From contig CAVUHL010000003.1 of the NCBI GenBank assembly GCA_963741305.1, positions 682,001 through 746,000 of the forward strand: a stretch of DNA of 64,000 nucleotides. The letters run 5' to 3'. Positions 9,396-20,199 of this stretch are shown here, piece by piece. Each line of letters starts with the position of its first letter. Within the stretch, counting starts at the first letter, position 1. The notes beneath the pieces were generated by a model. That model did no database searches, was not told the DNA's origin, and was given only the letters and a program-made list of their open reading frames with translations. This stretch comes from DATMER01 sp963741305. GTDB taxonomy: Bacteria > Acidobacteriota > Thermoanaerobaculia > Multivoradales > UBA5704. The position numbers were made by a program, and so were the translations under genes.

Positions 9396-11735
9396 ATGGC
9401 GATGAGCGGCGAGCCGGTGAGAGCGGAGATGAGGGAGGAGAGAGGTTCCTGGGGCCTGGTCCTGGGGCTGGTGCTGTTCGCGCTGGCGCTGCTGGCGGTG
9501 CAGGCGCGGCTCGAGCCGCCGGCTCCCAAGGGAGCGGACGCGCCGGCCGCGGAGTTCTCCGGGGCGAGGGCCATCGCGCTCCTCCGCACCCTGGCCGGGG
9601 ACGGCAGCCCGCACCCTTCGGGGAGCCCGGCCAACGACCGCATCCGCGAGACGATCGTGGCGGAGCTGCGGCGCCTGGGCTACGAGCCCACGGTCCAGGA
9701 GGGGGTGGCCTGCAGCCCGGGAGGCAGCTGCGCCCGCGTGCGCAACGTGGTCGCCCGCCAGGGAGTGCCCCTTCAGGGCAAGGGCGTCCTCCAGCACCTG
9801 GAGGGGCAGGACCGCGCCGTCCTCCTCATGGCGCACTACGACTCGGTGAAGGCGGGGCCGGGCGTCGGGGATGACCTGTCGGGCGTGGCCACGGTCCTGG
9901 AGACCGCCCGCGCCCTCAAGGCCGGCCCGCCGCCGGAACGCCCCATGATCTTCCTGCTCACCGACGGCGAGGAGCTCGGGTTGCTCGGCGCCGAGCTCTT
10001 CGTCAACCGGCATCCGTGGGCCGAGGAGGTCGAGGCCATCGTCAACCTCGAGGCCCGCGGTACTTCCGGCCCGAGCCTGATGTTCGAGACCATCGGCAAC
10101 GACGCCCTGCTGGTCGGACGCTACGCCGGAGCCGCGCCGCACCCGGTCACCAGCTCGCTCTATGCCACGATCTACGAGGCCCTGCCGAACGACACGGACC
10201 TGACCGTGTTCAAGAACCGCAAGGACCGGCAGTACCACGGGCTGAACTTTGCCTTCATCCGCTCGCCGTCGCACTACCACACGGCGGAGGACACGGTCGA
10301 CAACCTGTCGCCCGCCACCCTGCAGCACCACGGGGACAACGCCCTGGCCGCGATGCGCGCGCTATCCACGGGAGGCTGGTTCCTGGCCTCCGAGTCGGAC
10401 GCGGTGTTCTTCGACGTCCTCGGCTTCGGCGTGGTGCGCTGGCCCAAGGGCTGGACGATCGTGATCGCCATCCTCGCCCTGATCCTGGTGGTGCTGGCGT
10501 CCTGGCGCCGGGGCAGCAGGGGGGTGCTCTTCGGCCTGCTCGGCTTCCTCGGCGCGGTGGTGGTGGCGGGGCTGCTTGCCATGGGGCTTTCCATGTTGCT
10601 GCGGGGCGCTACGCCCGGGCTCTGGGTCGATGGGCCGCAGCCCGAGATCGCGGCTTTCTGGCTGCTCGCGTTGGCCGTAATGGTGGCGCTGGCCGCGATG
10701 GTCTCGCGCCGGGCCGGTTCCGCGGGGCTCTGGTCCGGGGTCTGGATCGGCTGGTCGGCCCTGGGGGTGGCGCTGGCGATCGTCGCGCCCGGGATCTCCT
10801 ACCTGTTCCTGGTGCCCGCGCTGTTCGCCGGGGTAGCAGGCCTCGTCTTCCGTTCAGGCGAGGCGGCGGCGTCCCTGATTCCGGCCGTGGTGGCCGCCCT
10901 GCTCTGGATGCCGATCCTGCTGCCGCTCTACGACGGCCTCGGCAAGCCGGCGCTCGTCGTGATCGGCGCGCTCGCCGCGGCGATGTTCACGGCGCTGGCG
11001 CCCCTGGTGCCGGACTCCGGCCGGCTGGGCCGCCGCCTGCTGCCGGCCGCCGCCTTCGTCCTGGCGCTGGTCTGCGCGGGCGTGGCGTTCGCGACGGCGC
11101 CCTACAGCGAGGACACGCCGCAGGCGGTGTCGATCCAGCACTACCAGGAGGCTGGTTCCACGGAGGCGCGCTGGCTGGTGCGCACCAACCGTCCGTTCCC
11201 GGCGGCTTTGCGGAAGGCGGCGAAGTTCGGAGAGGCGTCCGAGACGGCCTACCCCTGGGGGCCGCCGAACTACCGCGCCTTCAAGACGCCGGCGCCGCCG
11301 CTGGCGCTGAACGCGCCGCAGGTGTCGGTGCTGGAGGATTCCACTGCCGGAGGCAAGCGCAGGCTCCGTCTGCTCCTGACCTCCAACCGCCAGGCGCCGA
11401 ACGCGGGGATCCTGATCCCCAACGAGGCGAAGCTCGAGTCGGCGCGGGTGGAGGGCCAGGAGGTCCCGCTGCGGGGCTCCCACAAGACCGGCCCGCCGAA
11501 GGGTCCGAAGGGGATACCAGGGAGCTGGACCGAGCTCGGAATGGCGACGATGCGGCCGGAGGGAGTCGAGATGGAGGTCGTCCTCGGTACGGCCCAGCCC
11601 CTGGACTGGTACGTCTACGACATGTCCCCCGGCCTGCCTCCCGGGGGGGAGGCGCTCGTCAAGGCCCGTCTGCCGCTCGCGGTGACCTTCCAGGATGGGG
11701 ATACCACCCTGGTCGCCCGCAAGATGCGGATCTGA
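9396..11735 (+). CDS. Multi-pass membrane M28 zinc aminopeptidase
   Basis: A 779-residue protein. A membrane anchor lies near residues 20-37, followed by an M28 peptidase domain of about residues 55-330. AHYDSV (His147), GVGDD (Asp159/160) and TDGEELGLLGAE (Glu192/193) give the two-zinc aminopeptidase signature. The second half has about seven or eight hydrophobic segments between residues 355 and 570, then a soluble tail. This layout resembles eukaryotic ERMP1/Pff1-type membrane proteases and many acidobacterial M28 proteins. The ATG at 9396 is chosen over the in-frame ATG at 9360 because AAGGAG lies at 9384-9389, 6 bases upstream of it. It ends 3 bases before a convergent gene. Confidence 0.9.
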   Translation: MAMSGEPVRAEMREERGSWGLVLGLVLFALALLAVQARLEPPAPKGADAPAAEFSGARAIALLRTLAGDGSPHPSGSPANDRIRETIVAELRRLGYEPTVQEGVACSPGGSCARVRNVVARQGVPLQGKGVLQHLEGQDRAVLLMAHYDSVKAGPGVGDDLSGVATVLETARALKAGPPPERPMIFLLTDGEELGLLGAELFVNRHPWAEEVEAIVNLEARGTSGPSLMFETIGNDALLVGRYAGAAPHPVTSSLYATIYEALPNDTDLTVFKNRKDRQYHGLNFAFIRSPSHYHTAEDTVDNLSPATLQHHGDNALAAMRALSTGGWFLASESDAVFFDVLGFGVVRWPKGWTIVIAILALILVVLASWRRGSRGVLFGLLGFLGAVVVAGLLAMGLSMLLRGATPGLWVDGPQPEIAAFWLLALAVMVALAAMVSRRAGSAGLWSGVWIGWSALGVALAIVAPGISYLFLVPALFAGVAGLVFRSGEAAASLIPAVVAALLWMPILLPLYDGLGKPALVVIGALAAAMFTALAPLVPDSGRLGRRLLPAAAFVLALVCAGVAFATAPYSEDTPQAVSIQHYQEAGSTEARWLVRTNRPFPAALRKAAKFGEASETAYPWGPPNYRAFKTPAPPLALNAPQVSVLEDSTAGGKRRLRLLLTSNRQAPNAGILIPNEAKLESARVEGQEVPLRGSHKTGPPKGPKGIPGSWTELGMATMRPEGVEMEVVLGTAQPLDWYVYDMSPGLPPGGEALVKARLPLAVTFQDGDTTLVARKMRI

Positions 11736-11738
11736 TAA

Positions 11739-12083
11739 CTAGTGCTTTGGCGCGGCGTCGGCAGCTTCGATGGACTCGACCTTGATGGCGTTGCCCTCGG
11801 CCGTGCCCTTGACGACGACCTCGTGGCCGATGTGCTCCTCGGCGAGCTTCTGGTTGTCGAGGCTGTAGATCTTCTCGTCGGCGGTGTTGTAGAAGACCAG
11901 CTTGCCGCCGCCGTCCAGGCACTTCTTGGTGCAGGATGCGTGCTCGGCGCTGGCGCCCTTGGCGCCGCAGCTGTCGTCGGTGACCCAGCCGGTCCAGGAG
12001 GCAGCATGACCGTGGTCGTGGGCGGCGGCGAAGGCGGGGATGAGAAGAGCTATGGCGGCGAGGACGAGAAGAGCTTTTTTCAT
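11739..12083 (-). CDS. Small secreted Cys-containing protein of unknown function
   Basis: A 114-residue protein with a clear signal peptide (MKKALLVLAAIALLIPAFAAA). The mature part starts with a His-rich HDHGH. It has the pattern WTGWVTDDSCGAKGA, then ASCTKKCLDGG and a KLVFYNTADEKIYSLDNQ strand. Three Cys residues and the His cluster could bind metal or form a disulfide. Proteins of this look are frequent in acidobacteria (DUF5818-like is a guess). ATG 12083 is preferred over an in-frame ATG at 12122 because GGGAG lies 8 bases upstream and the signal peptide begins there. No function can be assigned. Confidence 0.75.
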   Translation of the reverse strand: MKKALLVLAAIALLIPAFAAAHDHGHAASWTGWVTDDSCGAKGASAEHASCTKKCLDGGGKLVFYNTADEKIYSLDNQKLAEEHIGHEVVVKGTAEGNAIKVESIEAADAAPKH

Positions 12084-12171
12084 GACGTGGTCTCCCTGTG
12101 TGACGTGAGAAGGTGCTTCCACAGTGTACTACGTTGGCAGGAACGGGGCGGATGGGTCCTCTGGTCAGGGA

Positions 12172-12416
12172 GCCCCAAAGGGGCGCAGGCATAAAGCCTG
12201 GGGTTTCAACCCCAGGTGGGCTGTTCCCCACGGTCCCCATGTTCCTCAGCCCTGAAAGGGCGTAGGCATGGCCAGGGGCGCGAGCCCCGCGGCGGGTGGT
12301 GGGCTCCCGGGCTGGCGCCCAGGGCCAATGCCTGCGTCCCTTCGGGACTGGGGATGTTTTGGGGGCTTTTTCCTGGGGTTGAAACCCCAGGCTTTATGCC
12401 TGCGCCCCGTTGGGGC
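12172..12416. repeat. MITE-like element with 45-bp terminal inverted repeats
   Basis: The left arm 12172-12216 and right arm 12372-12416 are near-perfect reverse complements (one clear mismatch), each containing GCATAAAGCCTGGGG and AACCCCAGG. The 155-base centre holds degenerate copies of the same motif and no credible gene. It looks like a non-autonomous fold-back element. No transposase is nearby. Confidence 0.8.
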
Positions 12417-12417
12417 G

Positions 12418-12655
12418 GGTAGGCATAGCTACCCGGCGGGTAGACCCCTCGAGCTGTTGGGTAGACATAGCTACCTCGCGGGTAGAACCCTCTACCTCGG
12501 GGGTAGGCACAGCTACCCCGCAGGTAGACCCCTCAATCTGCCGGGTAGGCATAGCTACCCCGCGGGTAGCCCCCTTTACCCCGGGGGTAGACATAGCTAC
12601 CCGATGTTTCGACCCCTCTACCCGGCGGGTAGACATAGCTACCCACCGGAAAGCC
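12418..12655. repeat. 42-bp tandem repeat, about six copies, upstream of truA
   Basis: The core GTAGRCATAGCTACC recurs with an exact 42-base period, its AGRCAYAG box starting at 12421, 12463, 12505, 12547, 12589 and 12631. Each unit holds a small palindrome GGTAG-N6-CTACC and in most units a second one around CCCGCGGG. The period is a multiple of three, so several frames stay open, which explains spurious ORFs on both strands. It starts right at the edge of the MITE-like element. Confidence 0.9.
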
Positions 12656-12662
12656 CCACCTC

Positions 12663-12668
12663 CCTATA
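12663..12668 (+). promoter_or_regulatory. Possible -10 box of truA (TATAAT)
   Basis: A perfect TATAAT hexamer lies 11 bases before the truA ATG, just after the last 42-bp repeat. If used, the transcript would be nearly leaderless. No good -35 was seen at the proper distance, so this could be chance. Confidence 0.35.
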
Positions 12669-12678
12669 ATCCACGCCC

Positions 12679-13479
12679 ATGCCGACATATCGCCTGAACA
12701 TCGAGTACGAGGGGACGCGCTACCACGGGTGGCAGGAGCAGAAGAACGCGCGGTCGGTGACGGGGGAGCTGCGCCGGGCGATTGAGGAGGCTGGCGGGAC
12801 GGTCAAGGAGATCGGCGGATCGGGACGGACCGATGCCGGCGTCCATGCCCTCGCCCAGGTCGCCCACCTGCGCCTGGGCAAGCCGGTCGAGCCCGGCGCG
12901 TTCCGGCGCGCGGTCAACGACCTCCTGCCTCCGGACATCCACGTGCTCGGCATGGCGGCGGTACCGGACAAGTTCCATGCCCGCCATTCCGCGGTCACCC
13001 GCTCCTACATCTACCAGATCTCCCGGCGCCGCACCGCCTTCGCCAAACGCTGGGTCTGGTGGGTCAAGCGGCCCCTCGACGTGGCCCGCATGGCGGAGGC
13101 CGCCGCGCCGCTCGCCGGCCGGCACGACTTCCGCCTGTTCTGCGAGCGCCCCGCCGAGCAGCCGAGCACGATCGTGGTCGTCGAAGGGGTCGAGGTGGTC
13201 GCCGACGGCGCCCTGATCCTGGTGCGTCTGGCCGCCTCCCACTTCCTCTGGAAGATGGTCCGCCGCGTGGTGGGCACGCTGGTGCAGGTGGGCGCGGGCG
13301 AGCTCGACCGCGCTGGATTCCTCTCCCTGGTGGCAGGCGAGACCGCCCGCGGCCAGAAGGGGCTTCCCGCCGAATGGACCGCTCCGCCTTCCGGGCTGTT
13401 CCTGGAGCGCGTGCTCTACCCCGGCGACGCTCCGCTCGGACCGCTCCAGCCCGTCACTCCGGTGCCTTCGGAATGGTAG
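12679..13479 (+). CDS. truA: tRNA pseudouridine synthase A
   Basis: A 266-residue enzyme that converts uridines 38-40 of the tRNA anticodon stem to pseudouridine. The catalytic aspartate is Asp52 in GGSGRTDAGVHA. Other family signatures are YEGTRYHGWQ near residue 10, FHARHSAVTRSY near residue 99 and FLWKMVRRVVGTL near residue 193. The length is normal for TruA. There is no clear Shine-Dalgarno before the ATG, in line with a possible leaderless transcript. The DUF255 gene follows 24 bases downstream and may be cotranscribed. Confidence 0.96.
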   Translation: MPTYRLNIEYEGTRYHGWQEQKNARSVTGELRRAIEEAGGTVKEIGGSGRTDAGVHALAQVAHLRLGKPVEPGAFRRAVNDLLPPDIHVLGMAAVPDKFHARHSAVTRSYIYQISRRRTAFAKRWVWWVKRPLDVARMAEAAAPLAGRHDFRLFCERPAEQPSTIVVVEGVEVVADGALILVRLAASHFLWKMVRRVVGTLVQVGAGELDRAGFLSLVAGETARGQKGLPAEWTAPPSGLFLERVLYPGDAPLGPLQPVTPVPSEW

Positions 13480-13503
13480 GGTAAGGGAGGGGAGGGAATC
13501 ATC

Positions 13504-15768
<2,265 letters not shown>

Positions 15769-15779
15769 CGGACACCAGG

Positions 15780-15872
15780 GACGAACACGGACTGACACGG
15801 ACGGTCACGGACGACGGTCCGGGACCGGGTTGTCCGTGCGTGTCCGTGCCGGTCCGTGTTCGTCCGTGATCC
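15780..15872. repeat. Long imperfect hairpin of CACGGAC-type repeats
   Basis: The left half repeats CACGGAC several times and the right half repeats GTCCGTG. The two form imperfect ~40-base inverted arms around a GGTCCGGGACC-like centre. A similar element lies at about 20098-20187. Both sit just upstream of PD40 kinase genes, and both follow another gene's stop, so they could act as terminators, RNA stabilisers or dispersed repeats. Confidence 0.75.
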
Positions 15873-15969
15873 GCCTCCCCCCTCTGATACACTCTCCTCA
15901 CGGGCAACAACTACCTGCGTTCACCGTATTTTGTATCGCCATGGGCGGGGCCATTCAGGATACTCACCG

Positions 15970-18900
15970 TTGATCGGCAGCGTCGTCTCTCACTATCGGG
16001 TCCTCGAGCGCCTTGGCGGCGTGGACGACCTGTACAAGGCGCAGGACCTCCAGCGCGAGCGTATGGTCGCGCTGCAGCTCATGCCGGTTGGCGGCGGCGT
16101 GGACAACGAGGCCGCCCGGAAGCGCTTTGCCCGCGAGGCGTCCCGTGCCTCCTCGATCGGCGATCCGAACATCGGCTCGGTCTACGAGGTGGGGGAGACC
16201 GACGACGGCCGGGTCTTTTTGGCCATGGCCCTGGACGAGGGGGAGCCGCTGTCCGACCGCCTGGCGCACGGTCCGCTGCCGCTGGAGCAGGTGGTGGAGA
16301 TCGGTGCCCAGGTCGCCGCGGGCCTCGCCAGCGCTCATGCCGAGGGGATCGTCCATGGCGCGCTCGATCCGACGCAGGTCCTGGTCAACCCGGAGGGCCG
16401 GGTCAAGGTCGTGGGCTTCGGCGCAGGCTCCCTGCCCGGCGCGGCCGAGCGCGCCCGGCCCTATCTTGCCCCCGAGCGCCTGGAGGGCGGGCCGGCCGAC
16501 GTGCGGGCCGACCTCTGGTCCCTCGGCGTCCTCCTCTACGAGATGATCGCCGGCCGCCATCCCTTCCCGGGCGCGGATGCCCGGAGCAGCGATCCGGTGC
16601 CGCTGGGCCGGTGGCGCACGGGGCTGCCGGCCGGGCTGGAGCGTGCCGTGGTCCGTGCCCTGGCGAGGCGGCCCGAGGACCGGTACGCGAATGCGGGCGA
16701 GATGCGCGCCGACCTGCAGGCGGTGGAGGAGACCGGCCAACTCTCCAATCAGGGTGGGACCGTGCTGTCCATGCCGTCCCGGCCCTCAGGAGTTGATCCC
16801 GTTCCCCCTCTCCCCAGCCCTCTCCCCCCTCGGGGGGGAGAGGGAGCACGGCAGGGCAAAGGCGGTGGGATGCTGGGCCGGGCAATCGGCCATTACGTGG
16901 TCAAGGAGCACATCGGCGGCGGCGGCATGGGGGTGGTCTACAAGGCCGAGGACACGAAGCTGGAGCGCACCGTCGCCCTCAAGTTCCTGCCGCCCGAGCT
17001 GACGCGTGATCCTGTTGCCAAGGCGCGCTTCCTTCAGGAGGCCCGGGCGGCCTCGGCGCTGGAGCACACCAACATCTGCACGATCCACGAGGTGGACGAG
17101 ACCGAGGACGGCCAGCTCTACCTCGCCATGCCGGCCTACGACGGCGAGACCCTGAAGAGGAAGGTCGAGAAGGGGCCGCTCTCCCTCGAAGAGGCCATCG
17201 ACTTCGCCATCCAGGTCGGCCAGGGGCTCGCCAAGGCGCACCGCCAGGGGATCGTCCACCGCGACATCAAGCCGGCCAACCTGATCGTCACCGGGGATGG
17301 CATCGTCAAGATCCTGGACTTCGGCCTGGCCAAGCTCGCGGGCGCCGCCGGCCTGACCCGCGCCGGCTTCTGCCTGGGCACGCCGTCCTACATGTCCCCC
17401 GAGCAGGCGCGCGGAGAGGTGGACCAGAGGACCGACCTCTGGTCGCTCGGCGTGGTCCTCTATGAGATGGCCACCGGCCGGCCGCCGTTCCGCGCCGACA
17501 CGGACCAGGGGATCATCTACGCCCTGCTCACCGAGGAGCCCGAGCCGGTGCGCAAGCTCCGCCCCGAGGTGCCGCCCGAGCTGGAGCGCATCCTCAAGAA
17601 GATGCTCGCCAAGGACCCCGCGGACCGCTATCCGAACCTGGATGCGGTGATCGCCGAGCTGCGCGGCCTCTCGGGCGTCACGAGCACGCTCACCCGGGTC
17701 CCGGTCGGCGGGCTGCCGGTGCGGCCCTGGTGGCGGATGCCCGCGCTGGCCGGGCTCGTGGTGCTCCTCCTCGTGGCGGGCTTCTTCCTCGCCCGCGGCA
17801 CCGGCTGGCTGACCGGCAGTGACCGGCCTCTGCAGCGCACCAATGACTCGCTCACCGACCTGGAGGGGCGCGAGACCCATCCCAGCCTCGCGCCGGACGG
17901 CAGCTTCTTCCTCTACGTCAAGGAGGCGGGGGGCGATTCCGACATCTTCTGGCAGCGGGTGGGCGGCGGCAACCCGCGCAACCTCACCGAGGATTCGCCG
18001 GTGGCCGACGAGGAGCCGGCGGTCTCACCGGACGGCCAGAGGATCGCCTTCCGTTCCGAGCGCGAAGGGGGAGGCCTCTTCGTCATGGGAGCCACGGGCG
18101 AGTCGGCCGTCCGCCTTACCGACACCGGCCACGATCCAGCCTGGTCGCCGGACGGCGAGTGGATCGTCTATGCCACCGAGGGCGTCGTCGATCCGCGGCG
18201 CCGGTCCAACCTGAGCGAGCTCTGGCGTGTGCGGGCCGCGGGCGGCACTCCCGAGCCCATCCCCGTCAAGGGCGACGCGGTGCAGCCGAGCTGGTCCCCC
18301 GACGGCCAGCGGATCGCCTACTGGGGCCTGGTCCCGGGCACGGGCACGCGGCTGATCTGGACCGTCCCGGTGGCGGGCGGCGAGCCTCTGGCGGTGACCG
18401 ACGGCAAGGCGATCGACTGGAACCCGGTCTGGTCGCCCGACGGCGTCCACCTCTACTTCGTCAGCGACCGCAGCCGGAGCATGACCCTTTGGCGGGTGCC
18501 AATCGATCAGCGGTCGGGCCGGGTGCAGGGTGAACCTGAAGACCTCACCACGCCGGCCGCGTGGAGCGGGTTCCTGAGCATCTCCCGCGACGGTACCCAG
18601 ATCGCCTATGCCACCCGCGACGGCCGGGCGAACCTGGAGAGGATCGCCTTCAACCCGGCGCAGGCACGGGTGGCGGGCGTGCCGGAACCGGTGACGCAGG
18701 GCTCGCGCTTCGTCCGCTCCGCCGACATCTCCCCCGACGGCCAGTGGATCGTTTACGACACCTCGCTGCCGCAGGAAGACCTCTACGTCGTCAGCGCGGA
18801 CGGGCAGCAGCTCCGGCAGCTCACCAACGACCCCGAGCGCGACCGGGTGCCGCGCTGGTCGCCCGACGGGCAGCGCATCGTCTTCTACTCCGACCGCGGG

Positions 18901-19470
18901 GGCGACGGCTACCAGGCCTGGTCGATCCGCGCCGACGGCGGCGACCGCCGGCCGATGACGGCGATCGCGGGTGGCGAGGTGCTCGACCCCCTCTGGTCGC
19001 CCGACGGCCGGCAGCTCCTGGTCCTGCTCGGCACCGGCGGGCCGGCGCTGCTCGACCTCTCCGTGCCGCTGGAGCGGCGGCGCCTGCAACTGCTGCCCAA
19101 CTCGACGTCGAAATCCCAGGTCTTTACGGCCACCTCCTGGAGCCACGACGGCCGCTGGCTCGCGGGCGAGATCCAGACCGATTCTGCGCGGCTGGGCCTC
19201 GCACGCTACTCGCTGGAGTCGGGCCGCTTGGAGCACCTCACGAAGAGCGGCACCGTCCCGGTCTGGCTGCGCGACGGCAGGATGGTCTACATCGACGGCG
19301 GCAAGGCCTTCCTCTTCGACCCGGAGGCCCGGAGGTCGGTCGAGCTCCTGCCCCCGCCCGCCAACACCAACTCGGCCTACCGCATGGTCACCTCCTCGCC
19401 CGACGGACGCCGGCTCTTCCTGCTGCGCACGAGCGACGAGGGGGACGTCAAGCTGCTGCGGATGCAGTGA
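15970..19470 (+). CDS. Tandem pseudokinase - Ser/Thr kinase - TM - PD40 propeller protein (kinase 1)
   Basis: About 1166 residues. Residues 1-255 form a kinase-like domain lacking catalytic residues: the beta3 motif reads VALQLMP (Lys to Gln), HRD is HGA, DFG is GFG. Residues about 301-560 are an intact PknB-type kinase: GGGGMGVVYKAED, VALKFLP, HRDIKPAN, DFGLAK, SYMSPEQ. A membrane helix follows near 592-612, then at least seven PD40/WD40-like repeats (WSPDGQRIAY type) to the end, predicted extracytoplasmic. The linker at 16797-16858 encodes a repetitive Pro/Gly-rich stretch from a dispersed DNA repeat. TTG 15970 is chosen because kinases 3 and 4 start at the same point (L/M/V-I-G-x-x-x-S-H-Y); an in-frame ATG at 15856 would add unconserved residues. 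A peptide gene follows 83 bases on. Confidence 0.88.
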   Translation: MIGSVVSHYRVLERLGGVDDLYKAQDLQRERMVALQLMPVGGGVDNEAARKRFAREASRASSIGDPNIGSVYEVGETDDGRVFLAMALDEGEPLSDRLAHGPLPLEQVVEIGAQVAAGLASAHAEGIVHGALDPTQVLVNPEGRVKVVGFGAGSLPGAAERARPYLAPERLEGGPADVRADLWSLGVLLYEMIAGRHPFPGADARSSDPVPLGRWRTGLPAGLERAVVRALARRPEDRYANAGEMRADLQAVEETGQLSNQGGTVLSMPSRPSGVDPVPPLPSPLPPRGGEGARQGKGGGMLGRAIGHYVVKEHIGGGGMGVVYKAEDTKLERTVALKFLPPELTRDPVAKARFLQEARAASALEHTNICTIHEVDETEDGQLYLAMPAYDGETLKRKVEKGPLSLEEAIDFAIQVGQGLAKAHRQGIVHRDIKPANLIVTGDGIVKILDFGLAKLAGAAGLTRAGFCLGTPSYMSPEQARGEVDQRTDLWSLGVVLYEMATGRPPFRADTDQGIIYALLTEEPEPVRKLRPEVPPELERILKKMLAKDPADRYPNLDAVIAELRGLSGVTSTLTRVPVGGLPVRPWWRMPALAGLVVLLLVAGFFLARGTGWLTGSDRPLQRTNDSLTDLEGRETHPSLAPDGSFFLYVKEAGGDSDIFWQRVGGGNPRNLTEDSPVADEEPAVSPDGQRIAFRSEREGGGLFVMGATGESAVRLTDTGHDPAWSPDGEWIVYATEGVVDPRRRSNLSELWRVRAAGGTPEPIPVKGDAVQPSWSPDGQRIAYWGLVPGTGTRLIWTVPVAGGEPLAVTDGKAIDWNPVWSPDGVHLYFVSDRSRSMTLWRVPIDQRSGRVQGEPEDLTTPAAWSGFLSISRDGTQIAYATRDGRANLERIAFNPAQARVAGVPEPVTQGSRFVRSADISPDGQWIVYDTSLPQEDLYVVSADGQQLRQLTNDPERDRVPRWSPDGQRIVFYSDRGGDGYQAWSIRADGGDRRPMTAIAGGEVLDPLWSPDGRQLLVLLGTGGPALLDLSVPLERRRLQLLPNSTSKSQVFTATSWSHDGRWLAGEIQTDSARLGLARYSLESGRLEHLTKSGTVPVWLRDGRMVYIDGGKAFLFDPEARRSVELLPPPANTNSAYRMVTSSPDGRRLFLLRTSDEGDVKLLRMQ
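16797..16858. repeat. Dispersed CCCTCTCC palindromic repeat inside the kinase 1 coding region
   Basis: CCCTCTCCCCAGCCCTCTCC, then a C-run meeting a G-run and GAGAGGG, form a strong hairpin exactly in the linker between pseudokinase and kinase. The same kind of repeat occurs intergenically at 34573-34797. It reads through in frame as a Pro/Gly-rich linker. Confidence 0.7.
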
Positions 19471-19553
19471 GCTGGCGGGATTGCCAGGGTTTTTCCGTAT
19501 CGGTTGAGGAAGGTTGGTCATCAATGATGCTCCCTTTTTGGAGGAGGTGAAAA

Positions 19554-20093
19554 ATGGCATTCAGATTCAAGGACCTGATGATCCAGGTCATTCGTCAGAA
19601 TGAGACGGGCGGTGACGAGCAGGTTTGCACGATCGCCTCGAAGCCCGGGGAAGAGCCGGATCCGGCGGCCGTAGTGCCCTGCACGCTGGCCTCCATGATC
19701 GATCCGGCCCACGTCATGCCCTGCACGCCGGCGACCTATCCGATCTCCGAGCAGTGCCCGATGCAGATGGCCGCGGCCCTGGGCGGCGGCGTAACGCCAG
19801 CCATCACCACCATCACGACGGTGACGACCGTGACCACGCTGGTTGGGGGTGCAGGCAGGGGAGCGGCCGACTTGCCGTCGCTCAAGCAGCAGCTCCGTCA
19901 GGCCTTGGATCAGGTGGAGGCGCAGGAGCGCGCGGCGGCGGCCCAGGCGCCGGCCGGCCTTCCTGCCACCGCCGAGGAGACCGACGACCTCGAGCGGCGC
20001 CTCCGGGAGGCCCTCGAAGAGCTGCAGGCGCACAAGAAGACCCTGCAGAAGCCTGCGAAGCAGGGTGGGAAGGCTGGCAAGGGCAAGAAGTAG
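19554..20093 (+). CDS. Candidate RiPP precursor A (Cys/Thr-rich, long C-terminal helix)
   Basis: 179 residues, no signal peptide. The N-terminus MAFRFKDLMIQV matches three other small proteins here. Residues 20-100 carry four Cys (25, 43, 57, 68) within repeats of the form CTIAS, PCTLAS and PCTPAT, then a Thr-rich run TTITTVTTVTT at 85-95 and LVGG. From 108 a charged helix begins with SLKQQLRQAL, the shared C-terminal motif, repeats as ERRLREALEEL, and ends in a Lys-rich tail. The ATG has an excellent GGAGGAGGTG site, implying high expression. Abundant Cys, Ser and Thr near a lanthipeptide synthetase suggests a precursor peptide. It is long for one, and another role (kinase substrate or ligand) is possible. 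No known family was recognised. Confidence 0.62.
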   Translation: MAFRFKDLMIQVIRQNETGGDEQVCTIASKPGEEPDPAAVVPCTLASMIDPAHVMPCTPATYPISEQCPMQMAAALGGGVTPAITTITTVTTVTTLVGGAGRGAADLPSLKQQLRQALDQVEAQERAAAAQAPAGLPATAEETDDLERRLREALEELQAHKKTLQKPAKQGGKAGKGKK

Positions 20094-20097
20094 CGGA

Positions 20098-20187
20098 ACA
20101 CGCACGAGCACTGACCTGCACGGACGGCACGGACGGCATGCAGCTGTCCGTGCCGGTCCGTGTTCGTCCGTATCAGTCCGTGTTCTA
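20098..20187. repeat. Second CACGGAC/GTCCGTG hairpin, upstream of kinase 2
   Basis: Similar in content to the element at 15780-15872: CACGGACGGCACGGACGG on the left and GTCCGTGCCGGTCCGTGTTC on the right. The symmetry is centred on GCATGC/CAGCTG-like bases. It lies between peptide gene A and the ATG of kinase 2 and may end one transcript or carry the next promoter. Confidence 0.7.
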
Positions 20188-20199
20188 CACTGCGGTCGA

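Noticed and set aside
12418..12655. CRISPR array or riboswitch
   Set aside because: Head-to-tail repeats without spacers; no known riboswitch pattern recognised.
12268..12669. 133-residue protein with 14-residue GRHSYPAGRPL-type repeats
   Set aside because: Comes only from translating the 42-bp tandem array; no ribosome binding site, and other frames and the other strand are equally open.
16870..19470. Kinase 1 starting at the internal ATG before the second kinase domain
   Set aside because: The upstream frame encodes a complete kinase-fold domain homologous to domain 1 of kinases 3 and 4.
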